DNA of 64,000 nt from positions 1,984,001 through 2,048,000 of the forward strand of contig NZ_JBDZDN010000001.1 in NCBI RefSeq assembly GCF_040049215.1, written 5' to 3'. This DNA comes from Mesorhizobium_K sp040049215 (GTDB lineage Bacteria > Pseudomonadota > Alphaproteobacteria > Rhizobiales > Rhizobiaceae). The notes beneath the pieces were generated by a model, which did not search any database, was not told the origin of the DNA, and was given only the letters and a program-made list of their open reading frames with translations. Shown in pieces: positions 16,507 to 25,069 of this stretch (position 1 is its first letter; every line of letters starts with the position of its first letter). A program made the position numbers and the translations under genes.

Positions 16507-17259
16507 CTATCCGATGAACCGCGTCGCGTCGCCGGGCCGCACCGTTCCCGGCCGGGTTACCTCGCAATAGACGCCGAGATTGTGCGCGTTGTTCCTCACC
16601 AGCGTGCGCAATATGTCCGCATCGCTGTCGACGCCGCCCTCCTGCGCGATGATGGTGAAGCCGCAGCGGCGGCAGGGGTCGGCGACCGTCAATTCCAGTT
16701 CGCCGATCGCGATCTTGCGGCCGATCCATTCGGTTTCGGGAAACCGCCCGGGCAGCGGCTGCATGTCGACCAGGATGTTCGGCCTGAAGCGGCGCGGGTC
16801 GGGATTGCCTCTCGGATGCAGCCGCTTCAATTCGGCGAGGGAGGCTGTCGTCAGAAGATGGATCGGCGCCTTCTTGTAGCGCGGCGAAAACGCGCCTGCT
16901 GCGCCCTCGTGCCGGAATGGCCGGATAGATGCCTCGAAGCCAAGAAAGGCGGACACCGCGCGGTCGGCCGCTTCATCCAGCGCCGGGAGCCACTGGCCTG
17001 CCGGCACCCTGATCTCCAGCCCGCCGTCGCCGGCGAGCCGCGCCGCGATGCTCGGCACGCCGTGCCACTTGGCGCTCGCGTCGGGCCGCGCAATCTCGCC
17101 GGTCGCGGCGTCGACCAGGCCGAACAGGCGGTCGCTGGCCGCTCCGTCGGCGTTCACCGCCATTTCGGCCAGGCTTTCGCCTGCGAGCGAACTCGCCGGA
17201 TAGCGCCAGAGTCCTGAGACGCGGCCGGCGACGTGGCCGGTTTGGCCGGCCCCGCTCAA
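16507..17259 (-). CDS. MOSC domain protein (MOSC N-terminal barrel + MOSC)
   Basis: 250 residues. The N-terminal beta-barrel domain (SGLWRYPASSLAGE) is followed by the MOSC domain with RFRPNILVD and the conserved cysteine motif DPCRRCGFTI. Family members handle sulfur carried on the cysteine or bind molybdopterin, as in the C-terminus of molybdenum cofactor sulfurase. The TTG start overlaps the acsA stop (TTGA), so translation is probably coupled to acsA. The substrate is unknown. Confidence 0.8.
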   Translation of the reverse strand: MSGAGQTGHVAGRVSGLWRYPASSLAGESLAEMAVNADGAASDRLFGLVDAATGEIARPDASAKWHGVPSIAARLAGDGGLEIRVPAGQWLPALDEAADRAVSAFLGFEASIRPFRHEGAAGAFSPRYKKAPIHLLTTASLAELKRLHPRGNPDPRRFRPNILVDMQPLPGRFPETEWIGRKIAIGELELTVADPCRRCGFTIIAQEGGVDSDADILRTLVRNNAHNLGVYCEVTRPGTVRPGDATRFIG

Positions 17260-19211
17260 GCCTTCTTGTTCTGCCGGTTGGCGATCAGGTCGTCGACCAC
17301 AGCCGGATCGGCCAGCGTCGAGGTATCGCCGAGCGCGCCGAAATCGTCCTCGGCGATCTTGCGCAGGATCCGCCGCATGATCTTGCCCGAACGCGTCTTT
17401 GGCAGCCCCGGCGCGAACTGCAGCTTGTCGGGCGAAGCGATCGCGCCGATCTCCTTGCGCACATGCTGGACGAGTTCGGCCCGCAGTTCGTCCGAACCCT
17501 TCTCGCCGGCCATCAGCGTCACGTAGCAGTAGATGCCCTGGCCCTTGATGTCGTGCGGATAGCCGACCACCGCCGCCTCCGACACCTTGTCGTGGCTGAC
17601 CAGCGCGGACTCCACCTCGGCCGTACCCATGCGATGGCCCGACACGTTGAGCACGTCGTCGACGCGGCCGGTGATCCAGTAATAGCCGTCCGCGTCGCGG
17701 CGGCAGCCGTCGCCGGTGAAATATTTGCCCTTGTAGGTCGAGAAGTAGGTCTGCACGAAGCGCTGGTGGTCGCCATAGACCGTGCGCATCTGCCCGGGCC
17801 AGGAGTCGGTGATGCAGAGGTTTCCGTCGGCCGCGTCGTCGAGCACCGCGCCCTCATTGTCGACAAGCTGCGGCTGCACGCCGAAGAAGGGGCGCGTTGC
17901 CGAACCTGCCTTGAGATTAGTGGCGCCCGGCAGCGGGGTGATCAGGATGCCGCCGGTCTCGGTCTGCCACCATGTGTCGACGATCGGCACCTTGCCGTTG
18001 CCGACGACGTTGAAATACCACTCCCAGGCTTCCGGATTGATCGGTTCGCCGACCGAGCCAAGCACCTTGAGCGACTTGCGCGAGGTCTTCGTCACATGGC
18101 TGTCGCCCGCGCCCATCAGCGCGCGCAACGCCGTGGGCGCAGTGTAGAAGATATTGACCTTGTGCTTGTCGATCACCTCCCAGAAGCGCGACACGGAGGG
18201 ATAGTTCGGCACCCCCTCGAACATCAGCGTGGTGGCGCCGTTGGCGAGCGGCCCGTAGACGATGTAGCTGTGGCCGGTCACCCAGCCGACATCGGCCGTG
18301 CACCAGTAGATGTCCCCGTCATGGTAATCGAAGACATACTGGTGCGTCATCGACGCATAGACGAGATAGCCGCCGGTGGTGTGTAGCACGCCCTTCGGCT
18401 TGCCGGTCGAGCCCGAGGTGTAGAGGATGAACAGCGGGTCCTCCGCCTTCATCCTCTCCGGCTTGCAGTCGGCCGGAACCGATTTCACCTCGTCGTGATA
18501 CCAGAGGTCGCGGCCATTGGCCCAGCCGACCTTGCCGCCGGTCCGGCGCACCACCAGAACGTTTTTCACCATGACGTACTGGCGTGCGGCGATGTCGATG
18601 GCCTTGTCGGTGTTGTCCTTGAGAGGAATGGCCTTTCCTCCACGCAAACCCTCGTCCGCCGTGATGACGAAAGTCGACTCGCAGTCGACGATACGGCCGG
18701 CCAGTGCATCGGGAGAGAAGCCTCCGAAGACGATGGAATGGATGGCGCCGATGCGCGTGCAGGCAAGCATCGCATAGGCGGCTTCGGGGATCATCGGCAT
18801 GTAGATGGTGACGCGGTCGCCCTTTTTGACGCCGTGCTTCTTCAGCACATTGGCCAGGCGGCAGACGCGATCGTAGAGCTCGTTGTAGGTGACCTTCTTG
18901 TCGTCATAGGGATTGTCGCCTTCCCAGATGATCGCCGTCTGGTTGCCGCGCTTCTTCAGATGACGGTCGATGCAGTTGTAGGAGACGTTGGTTTCCCCGT
19001 CCTCGAACCACTTGATCGAGACCTTGCCCTTGAACGACGTGTTCTTGACCTTGGTATAGGGCTTGAACCAGTCGATTCGCTTGCCGTGCTTGCCCCAGAA
19101 CCTGTCGGGGTTCTTCACGCTGTCGGCGTACCATTTCAGATAAGTGTCGTTGTCGATCAGCGCGCGTTTTTTCCACCCCGCCTGGACCTTGTGAACGTGA
19201 ACATCGGACAT
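17256..19211 (-). CDS. acsA: Acetyl-CoA synthetase
   Basis: ATP-dependent activation of acetate to acetyl-CoA through acetyl-AMP. 651 residues, the family length. Motifs in order: the adenylate P-loop YTSGSTGKPKGV near residue 265, WWQTETGG near 415, YFTGDG near 500, and the C-terminal catalytic lysine in TRSGKIMRR near 610, which is the site of regulatory acetylation in the family. The ATG at 19211 has GGGGAGGGAAAGAAG before it. The 292-base gap upstream holds no gene I can support. Confidence 0.97.
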   Translation of the reverse strand: MSDVHVHKVQAGWKKRALIDNDTYLKWYADSVKNPDRFWGKHGKRIDWFKPYTKVKNTSFKGKVSIKWFEDGETNVSYNCIDRHLKKRGNQTAIIWEGDNPYDDKKVTYNELYDRVCRLANVLKKHGVKKGDRVTIYMPMIPEAAYAMLACTRIGAIHSIVFGGFSPDALAGRIVDCESTFVITADEGLRGGKAIPLKDNTDKAIDIAARQYVMVKNVLVVRRTGGKVGWANGRDLWYHDEVKSVPADCKPERMKAEDPLFILYTSGSTGKPKGVLHTTGGYLVYASMTHQYVFDYHDGDIYWCTADVGWVTGHSYIVYGPLANGATTLMFEGVPNYPSVSRFWEVIDKHKVNIFYTAPTALRALMGAGDSHVTKTSRKSLKVLGSVGEPINPEAWEWYFNVVGNGKVPIVDTWWQTETGGILITPLPGATNLKAGSATRPFFGVQPQLVDNEGAVLDDAADGNLCITDSWPGQMRTVYGDHQRFVQTYFSTYKGKYFTGDGCRRDADGYYWITGRVDDVLNVSGHRMGTAEVESALVSHDKVSEAAVVGYPHDIKGQGIYCYVTLMAGEKGSDELRAELVQHVRKEIGAIASPDKLQFAPGLPKTRSGKIMRRILRKIAEDDFGALGDTSTLADPAVVDDLIANRQNKKA

Positions 19212-19503
19212 GGTCTTCTTTCCCTCCCCGGCATTGCCCGCCAGTCATGGTCTGGCAGAGGTCGCGGTGCAACACCCGCGAACGGCGGCATTTATTATCA
19301 GTTCTCGGAAAGGGGCAATATTAGACGTTCGGTCGGCGCGGCGGCTTGCCGCACCGCGCTGTCAGCACTCGCCGCGTCGTGCTGCTAAGCCTCTGTTTTC
19401 GTAGCGGGAATCGGTTGCCATCACGAAGATTTCAATAGACGGTTAAGAAACCTCCTGCACACTCTGGACGTTGGGAGGACGAACAACGCTTGGAGGACGG
19501 GCC

Positions 19504-19776
19504 ATGCGCGACCATTCCAAACTGGACCTGATGCTCAAGGGATACGGGCTGACGACGGCCCGCATTCTCTACCACCTTCCGGATCATCCGCACCTGCTGC
19601 AGACCTATGTCTGGCAGGACTACGACATCGCCCCGCGTTTCCCGGTGCTGATCAAGTTCATCGAGTTCTGGAAGGCCAAGCTCGAAGGGCCGCTGCATTC
19701 GATCGAATACACGCACCGCAAACTGATCGCGCCGAACGAATGGCGCAAGGTCGACGGCGAATTCGTGCTCCACTGA
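19504..19776 (+). CDS. usg: Usg family protein
   Basis: A 90-residue soluble protein of the Usg family, small alphaproteobacterial proteins first noted near trp genes. Recognised by LMLKGYGLTTARILYHLPDH, the tryptophan and tyrosine pattern WQDYDIAPRFP, and FIEFWKAKLEGPLHSIEY. The ATG at 19504 has GGAGG about seven bases upstream; GTG 19471 is unlikely. The function is unknown. It stands alone between acsA and an aldo/keto reductase, with no trp gene in the window. Confidence 0.8.
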   Translation: MRDHSKLDLMLKGYGLTTARILYHLPDHPHLLQTYVWQDYDIAPRFPVLIKFIEFWKAKLEGPLHSIEYTHRKLIAPNEWRKVDGEFVLH

Positions 19777-19789
19777 ACACACACCACCC

Positions 19790-20824
19790 TCAAACGGCGG
19801 GCGGGTTCAGCCGGGCGAAACCTTCCTGACGCCGGTACGGGAAATAGGGGTAGGGCGCGGTACCCGCGCTCGCCGCGTCGAGCGTGGTGATCTGCTCCGG
19901 CGTCAGCGACCAGCCGATAGCGCCCAGATTCTGGCGCAACTGCTCTTCGTTACGCGCGCCGATGATAACCGACGACACGGTCGGACGCCGCAGAAGCCAG
20001 TTGATGGCGATCTGCGGCACCGTCTTGCCGGTTTCTTCGGCCACCTGGTCGAGCGCATCGACGACGCGGTAGAGATGCTCGTCCTCGACCGGCGGCCCAA
20101 AGCTTGCCGTCTCGTGCAGCCGGCTTCCGCCGGGCAGCGGCTCGCCGCGCCGGATCTTGCCTGTCAGGCGGCCCCAGCCGAGCGGGCTCCACACCAGCGC
20201 GCCGACACCCTGGTCGAGTCCGAGCGGCATCAGTTCCCACTCATAGTCGCGCCCGACCAGCGAATAATAGACCTGGTGCGCGACGTATCGCGGCCAGCCA
20301 TGTTTTTCCGCGAACGCCAGCGATTTCATCAACTGCCAGCCGGAGAAATTGGAGACGCCGACATAGCGGAGCTTCCCTGCCCGCACCAGTCCGTCGAGCG
20401 TCGACAGCACTTCCTCGATAGGCGTGCCGGCGTCGAAGGCGTGCAACTGCAATATGTCGATGGTGTCGGTCCCGAGCCGCCGCAGCGCATCCTCCACCGC
20501 CTTGATAAGCCGCGAGCGGGAGGAGCCGGCGTCGTTCGGACCGTCGCCCATCGGCAGCGACGTCTTGGTCGAGATCAGCACCTCGTCGCGCCGTCCCTTG
20601 ATGGCCGCCCCGAGGACTTCTTCCGAGGCGCCATTGGAGTAGACGTCGGCGGTGTCGAACAGGTTGACGCCTGCCTCCAGGCAGATGTCAACCAGGCGCC
20701 GCGCCTCATTGGCGTCGCTGGTGCCCCAGTGGCTGAAGAGCGGTCCGGAGCCGCCGAAGGTTCCCGCACCGAAGGAAAGCGCGGGGACTTTCAGACCGGA
20801 TGCGCCGAGACGTCGATATTCCAT
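19790..20824 (-). CDS. Aldo/keto reductase
   Basis: An NADPH-dependent oxidoreductase of 344 residues with the (beta/alpha)8 AKR fold. The catalytic tetrad is visible: Asp and Tyr in FDTADVYSNG, Lys in LISTKT, His in ILQLHAFD. Nucleotide-binding features are VGVSNFSGWQ and the C-terminal SSVIIGARNEEQLRQNL. It is closest in feel to YajO/YghZ-type reductases. It follows an MFS gene on the same strand, 36 bases downstream, so it is probably co-transcribed with it. The substrate is unknown. Confidence 0.9.
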   Translation of the reverse strand: MEYRRLGASGLKVPALSFGAGTFGGSGPLFSHWGTSDANEARRLVDICLEAGVNLFDTADVYSNGASEEVLGAAIKGRRDEVLISTKTSLPMGDGPNDAGSSRSRLIKAVEDALRRLGTDTIDILQLHAFDAGTPIEEVLSTLDGLVRAGKLRYVGVSNFSGWQLMKSLAFAEKHGWPRYVAHQVYYSLVGRDYEWELMPLGLDQGVGALVWSPLGWGRLTGKIRRGEPLPGGSRLHETASFGPPVEDEHLYRVVDALDQVAEETGKTVPQIAINWLLRRPTVSSVIIGARNEEQLRQNLGAIGWSLTPEQITTLDAASAGTAPYPYFPYRRQEGFARLNPPAV

Positions 20825-20860
20825 TGGAAGGCTCCTTTTTTCCGTTTCGGGCGTTTCGGG

Positions 20861-22057
20861 CTATTCCGCTGCTTCGGGGCAAGCCGCCGCCAGAGCCGAT
20901 CGCTTGCCGCGCCGCTCGGCCCGCTCGGCGGCGAACACGATCGCGAGGGCAGCGAGCGGTACGATGCCCGCGACCGGCATTACCGCCTCGAGCCCGCCGC
21001 CGTGGTCGATGACGAAGCCGCCAAGCCACGCGCCGGTTGCGTTGCCCAGATTGAAGGCCGCGATGTTGAAGGAGGATGCGAGGGCCTGTCCGGCGCCCGC
21101 CGCTTTTTCCAGAACCCACATCTGCAGCGGCGCCACCGTCGCGATGGCCGCCGCGCCGAACAGGCCGATCGCGACGACCGCCGCAATCTGGTTGTGGATG
21201 GCGAGGCTCAGGGCGAGAATCACCGCCGACAGAACCGCCAGCGTGCCGAGCACCGTCGGCACCAGCCGCCGGTCGGCCAGCCGGCCGCCGAGCAGGTTGC
21301 CGAAGAGCAGGCCGCCGCCGAACACCAGCAGGATCGGCGAGACAGCCGCTTCCGAAAAGCCGCCAATGCGGGTCAGGATAGGCGCGATGTAGGTGAAGGC
21401 CGCGAATACGCCGATCCAGGAGAACACCGCCGCCAGTAGTCCGAGCAGCACGGCCGGGCGGGCGAGCACGGCAAGCACGCCTTCGGAGGCTTCCTCTGCC
21501 GCATCGGCCTTTTCGTCCTTGGGAACCAGCAGCGCGATCACGGCGAGCGCCACGAGCCCGACCAGCGTCACCGCCCAGAAGGTCGAGCGCCAGCCATAGG
21601 CTTGGCCGAGCCATGTGCCGAACGGCACGCCGAGTATGTTGGCGACCGTCAGCCCGGTGAACATGACGGCGATCGCCGAGGCCTTCCTGTTGGCCGGCAC
21701 CAGCCCTGTCGCGACCACCGAGCCGACGCCGAAGAAGGAGGCATGGGCGAAGGCTGTCAGCACGCGCGCCGCCATCAGCGTCCAATAGTCCGGCGCCAGC
21801 GCGCAGGCGAGGTTGCCGACGGTGAACACGACCATCAGGCTCATCAGCAGCGCCTTCTTCGACCAGCGGCCGGCGATGGCGCCGAGCAGGGGCGCGCCGA
21901 CGACGACGCCGAGCGCATAGCCTGAAATGAGCAGGCCCGCCGCCGAGATCGAGACGCCGAGATCGGCGCTCACTTCCAGCAGCAGGCCCATGATGACGAA
22001 TTCGGTGACGCCTATGCCGAAAGCGCCGGCGGTGAGGGCGTAGAGAGCAAGAGGCAT
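20861..22057 (-). CDS. MFS transporter, DHA1/AraJ-type efflux family
   Basis: 398 residues from the ATG at 22057 (MPLALYALTAGAFGIGVTEFVI), preceded by a GGGGAC ribosome-binding site. The frame runs on to 22147, but that part lacks membrane character. About 12 membrane segments are present, with the DHA1 motif GAPLLGAIAGRWSKK in the first cytoplasmic loop and GGRLADRR in the second half. It likely exports a drug or sugar. It is divergent from a LysR regulator and followed by the aldo/keto reductase; the regulator probably controls both. Confidence 0.85.
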   Translation of the reverse strand: MPLALYALTAGAFGIGVTEFVIMGLLLEVSADLGVSISAAGLLISGYALGVVVGAPLLGAIAGRWSKKALLMSLMVVFTVGNLACALAPDYWTLMAARVLTAFAHASFFGVGSVVATGLVPANRKASAIAVMFTGLTVANILGVPFGTWLGQAYGWRSTFWAVTLVGLVALAVIALLVPKDEKADAAEEASEGVLAVLARPAVLLGLLAAVFSWIGVFAAFTYIAPILTRIGGFSEAAVSPILLVFGGGLLFGNLLGGRLADRRLVPTVLGTLAVLSAVILALSLAIHNQIAAVVAIGLFGAAAIATVAPLQMWVLEKAAGAGQALASSFNIAAFNLGNATGAWLGGFVIDHGGGLEAVMPVAGIVPLAALAIVFAAERAERRGKRSALAAACPEAAE

Positions 22058-22134
22058 GTCGGTCCCCGTTCCTGCGAAGTTCCGCATGTCGCGGCTCGAT
22101 CCAAGATCGGTGCGGGGTGTCACACAGAACAGAC

Positions 22135-22147
22135 TTGCGGAACGCAA
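22135..22147. promoter_or_regulatory. LysR-type T-N11-A palindrome in the MFS/LysR divergent gap
   Basis: TTGCG-GAA-CGCAA is a perfect inverted repeat with the T-N11-A layout bound by LysR regulators. It lies 25 bases before lysR and 78 bases before the MFS start, as expected for a regulator acting on both directions. Confidence 0.5.
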
Positions 22148-22171
22148 AGGATTTGTGAGATCAATTCATGA

Positions 22172-23083
22172 ATGGCACGGCTAGACGTCAACAGGTTCGG
22201 CGAGATCGAGGCGTTTGTCAGGGTGGTCGAGCGCGGCACGCTGAGCGACGCGGCCCGTCTGCTCGGCATGACGCCGTCGGCCATCAGCAAGCTGCTTGGC
22301 CGGCTGGAGGACCGTCTCGGCGCGCGCCTCATCAACCGTACGACGCGTCGTCTGCAACTTACGGCGGAAGGCGCTGCCTTCTACGAGAACGGCCGGCGCA
22401 TCCTGGCTGACATTGAGGCGGCGGAGCGGGAGGCTTCAGCGGGTGCGGTGCCGCGCGGCAGGCTCAGGGTCAATTCCAACGTGCCGTTCGGCCAGCACTA
22501 TCTGCTGCCGCTTCTGCCGGCATTCCTGGAACGGCATCCCAGGATCGTCGTCGATGTGTCGCTGACCGACCGTGTCGTCGACCTGCTGGAGGAGCGAGCC
22601 GATGTCGCCATCCGCGCCGGTCAGATGCGCGATTCCTCGCTTGTGGCGCGGAAGTTCTGGCAAAGCCGCATGGTGGTCGTCGGCTCGCCCGGCTATCTCG
22701 ACCGCAAGGGGCAGCCGCTTTCGCCGGCCGATCTCTCGCGCCACAACTGCCTCGATTTCGGCTTCGCGCGGCTGGTCGAGGGCTGGCCCTTTCTCGACGG
22801 CGAAGGGGGCGTTCTCGCCATGCGGCCACGCGGCAATGCGCTCGCCGGCGACGGCGAGACGATGCGGCTGATGGCAATGGCCGGCGTTGGGCTCGCCCGC
22901 CTGTCGCGCCATCACATCCAGCGCGACATCAACGCCGGAGCGCTGGTTCCTGTGCTCGAGGATTTCAATCCCGGCGATGAGGAACCGGTGCATGCCATCT
23001 ATGTCGGGCAGGGTGGGCACTTGCCGGCGCGCGTGCGCGTCTTCCTCGATTTCATGGCCGAAAATGTCAGGCCGCACGCCTGA
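22172..23083 (+). CDS. LysR-family transcriptional regulator
   Basis: 303 residues. The N-terminal winged helix-turn-helix (FVRVVERGTLSDAARLLGMTPSAISKLLGRLEDRLGARLINR) is followed by a periplasmic-binding-like effector domain (about residues 90-295). The hinge carries RGRLRVNSNVPFG, typical of the group that regulates neighbouring oxidoreductase/MFS genes. The Shine-Dalgarno is weak. The last codons form the left arm of a bidirectional terminator. Confidence 0.9.
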   Translation: MARLDVNRFGEIEAFVRVVERGTLSDAARLLGMTPSAISKLLGRLEDRLGARLINRTTRRLQLTAEGAAFYENGRRILADIEAAEREASAGAVPRGRLRVNSNVPFGQHYLLPLLPAFLERHPRIVVDVSLTDRVVDLLEERADVAIRAGQMRDSSLVARKFWQSRMVVVGSPGYLDRKGQPLSPADLSRHNCLDFGFARLVEGWPFLDGEGGVLAMRPRGNALAGDGETMRLMAMAGVGLARLSRHHIQRDINAGALVPVLEDFNPGDEEPVHAIYVGQGGHLPARVRVFLDFMAENVRPHA

Positions 23084-23090
23084 CATTTTT
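23061..23090. terminator. Bidirectional hairpin terminator between lysR and aldo/keto reductase
   Basis: AAAATGTCAGGC pairs perfectly over 12 bases with GCCTGACATTTT around a five-base loop, with T-runs on both strands. It covers the lysR stop codon and serves the two convergent genes. Confidence 0.85.
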
Positions 23091-23122
23091 CTGGCAGGGA
23101 GGACCGGAAGGACGGTCGCGCC

Positions 23123-24172
23123 TTAGCTCCTGGGGTTGAAGGGTTGGGGCCTTCTCGCGGAGCCCTGGCGTTCCAGCATCCAGCCGGGATATTCGGAGGG
23201 CAGGGCGCTCACCTCGTCGAGCTTCGCCAGATCGTCGGCGTCCAGCCTCAAATCGACCGAGGCGAGGTTCTGCTCGAGCTGTTCCATGCCGCTCGCGCCT
23301 ATGATCACTGACATCACGAAGGGTTTTGCCAGCACATAGCCCAGTGCCACCGTCGCCACGCTGACATTGTGCTTGGCAGCGATCTTGCGCATCTCGGCGA
23401 CTGCGGCCCAGGCGCGGTCCTCGTTGACAGGCGGGAAGTTGAAGTTGGCGCGGCGGCCCTCGCCATTGCCCGGCGCGCCCGGTCCGTATTTGCCCGACAG
23501 CAGCCCGCCTGCCATCGGCGACCAGACCATCAGGCCGAGTTTCTCTTCATTTATCAGCGGCACGATCTCGCGTTCGAGGTCGCGGCCGGCGATCGAGTAA
23601 TAGGACTGGATGGTCTCGAATCGCGCATAGCCCTTGCGCTCGGAAATACCCAGCGCCTTGGCGATGCGCCACGCCTGCCAGTTGGAGACGCCGACATAGC
23701 GGACCTTGCCGCTGGTCACGAGATCGTCGAGCGCCCGCAGCGTCTCATCGATCGGCGTCACCGTGTCGGTGCCGTGCAACTGGTAGAGGTCGATGTGGTC
23801 GGTTCGCAGTCTTTTCAGGCTTCCCCCGACCGAATCCATGATGTGGCCGCGCGAGGAACCCCGCTGGTTCGGCCCTTCGCCCATTGCGCCATGCACCTTG
23901 GTGGCGAGGATCACGTCTTCACGCTTGACGCCGAGATTCGTGATCGACTGGCCGAGCAGTTCCTCCGACTGGCCGATCGAATAGACGTCGGCCGTGTCAA
24001 AGAAGTTGACCCCCGCCGCGATCGAGCGGCCGACGACCTGGTCGACACCATCCTGGCCAAGGCTTGCTATGCCGCCCCATATGCCGTTCTGGCCGGCGCC
24101 GCCAAAGGTCATTGTTCCCAGGCAGAGTTCCGAGACGAACAGCCCAGTGTTTCCGAGTTGGTTGTAGCGCAT
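23123..24172 (-). CDS. Aldo/keto reductase (second copy)
   Basis: 349 residues from the ATG at 24172, with GGGAGAC upstream; the frame is open to 24247 but the extension is not family-like. AKR fold with tetrad residues in FFDTADVYSIG, LATKVHG and LYQLHGTD; YVGVSNWQAWR and MSVIIGASGMEQLEQNL bind the cofactor. It is related to, but clearly diverged from, the reductase at 19790-20824 and more like the Tas/YajO group. It lies 88 bases downstream of yggS on the same strand. Confidence 0.9.
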   Translation of the reverse strand: MRYNQLGNTGLFVSELCLGTMTFGGAGQNGIWGGIASLGQDGVDQVVGRSIAAGVNFFDTADVYSIGQSEELLGQSITNLGVKREDVILATKVHGAMGEGPNQRGSSRGHIMDSVGGSLKRLRTDHIDLYQLHGTDTVTPIDETLRALDDLVTSGKVRYVGVSNWQAWRIAKALGISERKGYARFETIQSYYSIAGRDLEREIVPLINEEKLGLMVWSPMAGGLLSGKYGPGAPGNGEGRRANFNFPPVNEDRAWAAVAEMRKIAAKHNVSVATVALGYVLAKPFVMSVIIGASGMEQLEQNLASVDLRLDADDLAKLDEVSALPSEYPGWMLERQGSARRPQPFNPRS

Positions 24173-24260
24173 ATCACGTCTCCCGCGAATTCTTGTGCAC
24201 TGCAACAGATAGGGGCGCGTCTGCGCTGCCGCCACGTGACGCGGCAAAATCCAGGGAAAC

Positions 24261-24923
24261 TCAGCGCGTGCCGAAGATCGCGCTGCCGACGCGAACGCCG
24301 GTCGCGCCGAAGGCGACCGCCAGCTCGTAGTCGCCCGACATGCCCATCGACAGTTTTTCCACGCCCGCCTCGCGCGCCAGTTTCGCCAGCAGCGCGAAGT
24401 GCGGGCCGGGGTTCTCTTCCGCCGGCGGAATGCACATCAGCCCCTCGATCTTGAGCCCATGCACCTCGCGGCAGCGTTTGACGAAGGCCACCGCCTCGCG
24501 CGGTTCGATGCCCGCCTTCTGCGGCTCCGAGCCGGTATTGACCTGCACATAGAGCCTTGGCGTTGCACCCTGCCTGGCAATCTCCTTGGCAAGCTCGGCG
24601 GCGATCTTCTCGCGGTCGACCGTCTCGATCACGTCGAACAGCGCCACCGCCTCCTTCGCCTTGTTGGACTGCAGCGGTCCGATCAGATGCAGCTCGACAT
24701 CGGGGAATTCCGCTTTCAGGGCAGGCCATTTGCCTTGCGCTTCCTGAACGCGGTTCTCGCCGAAGACGCGCTGGCCCGCCCCGATCACCGGCCTGATAGC
24801 ATCGGCGTCAAAGGTCTTCGACACGGCGACCAGCGTCACTTCGCCTCCCGGCCGCTTCGCCTCGCGCTCCGCCGCGGCGATCCTGCCCTTCACGACATCA
24901 AGTTGTTCGACCGCGTCGATCAT
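24261..24923 (-). CDS. yggS: YggS/PROSC family PLP-binding protein
   Basis: A PLP homeostasis protein, alanine-racemase-like N-terminal barrel fold, without known catalytic turnover. 220 residues from the ATG at 24923 (MIDAVEQL), with GGAAAGAG upstream. An ATG at 24983 would add 20 residues not typical of the family. The PLP lysine is in VAVSKTF; FGENRVQEAQ and LHLIGPLQSNK are diagnostic, as is LSMGMSGD near the C-terminus. It is divergent from leuS. Confidence 0.93.
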   Translation of the reverse strand: MIDAVEQLDVVKGRIAAAEREAKRPGGEVTLVAVSKTFDADAIRPVIGAGQRVFGENRVQEAQGKWPALKAEFPDVELHLIGPLQSNKAKEAVALFDVIETVDREKIAAELAKEIARQGATPRLYVQVNTGSEPQKAGIEPREAVAFVKRCREVHGLKIEGLMCIPPAEENPGPHFALLAKLAREAGVEKLSMGMSGDYELAVAFGATGVRVGSAIFGTR

Positions 24924-25069
24924 GTCTCTTTCCGCACCGTTTCGGGCCTTTCGGGGCGCTCCCGGAGTTGACGCTTCCGGCAATACATGGTGAAGGTCCG
25001 CCCCGATATTCCCGCTCCGCCGGCGAGCCGACGGAGATCGCTTGCTCTTCTTTAAGTGAAATACCGGTC

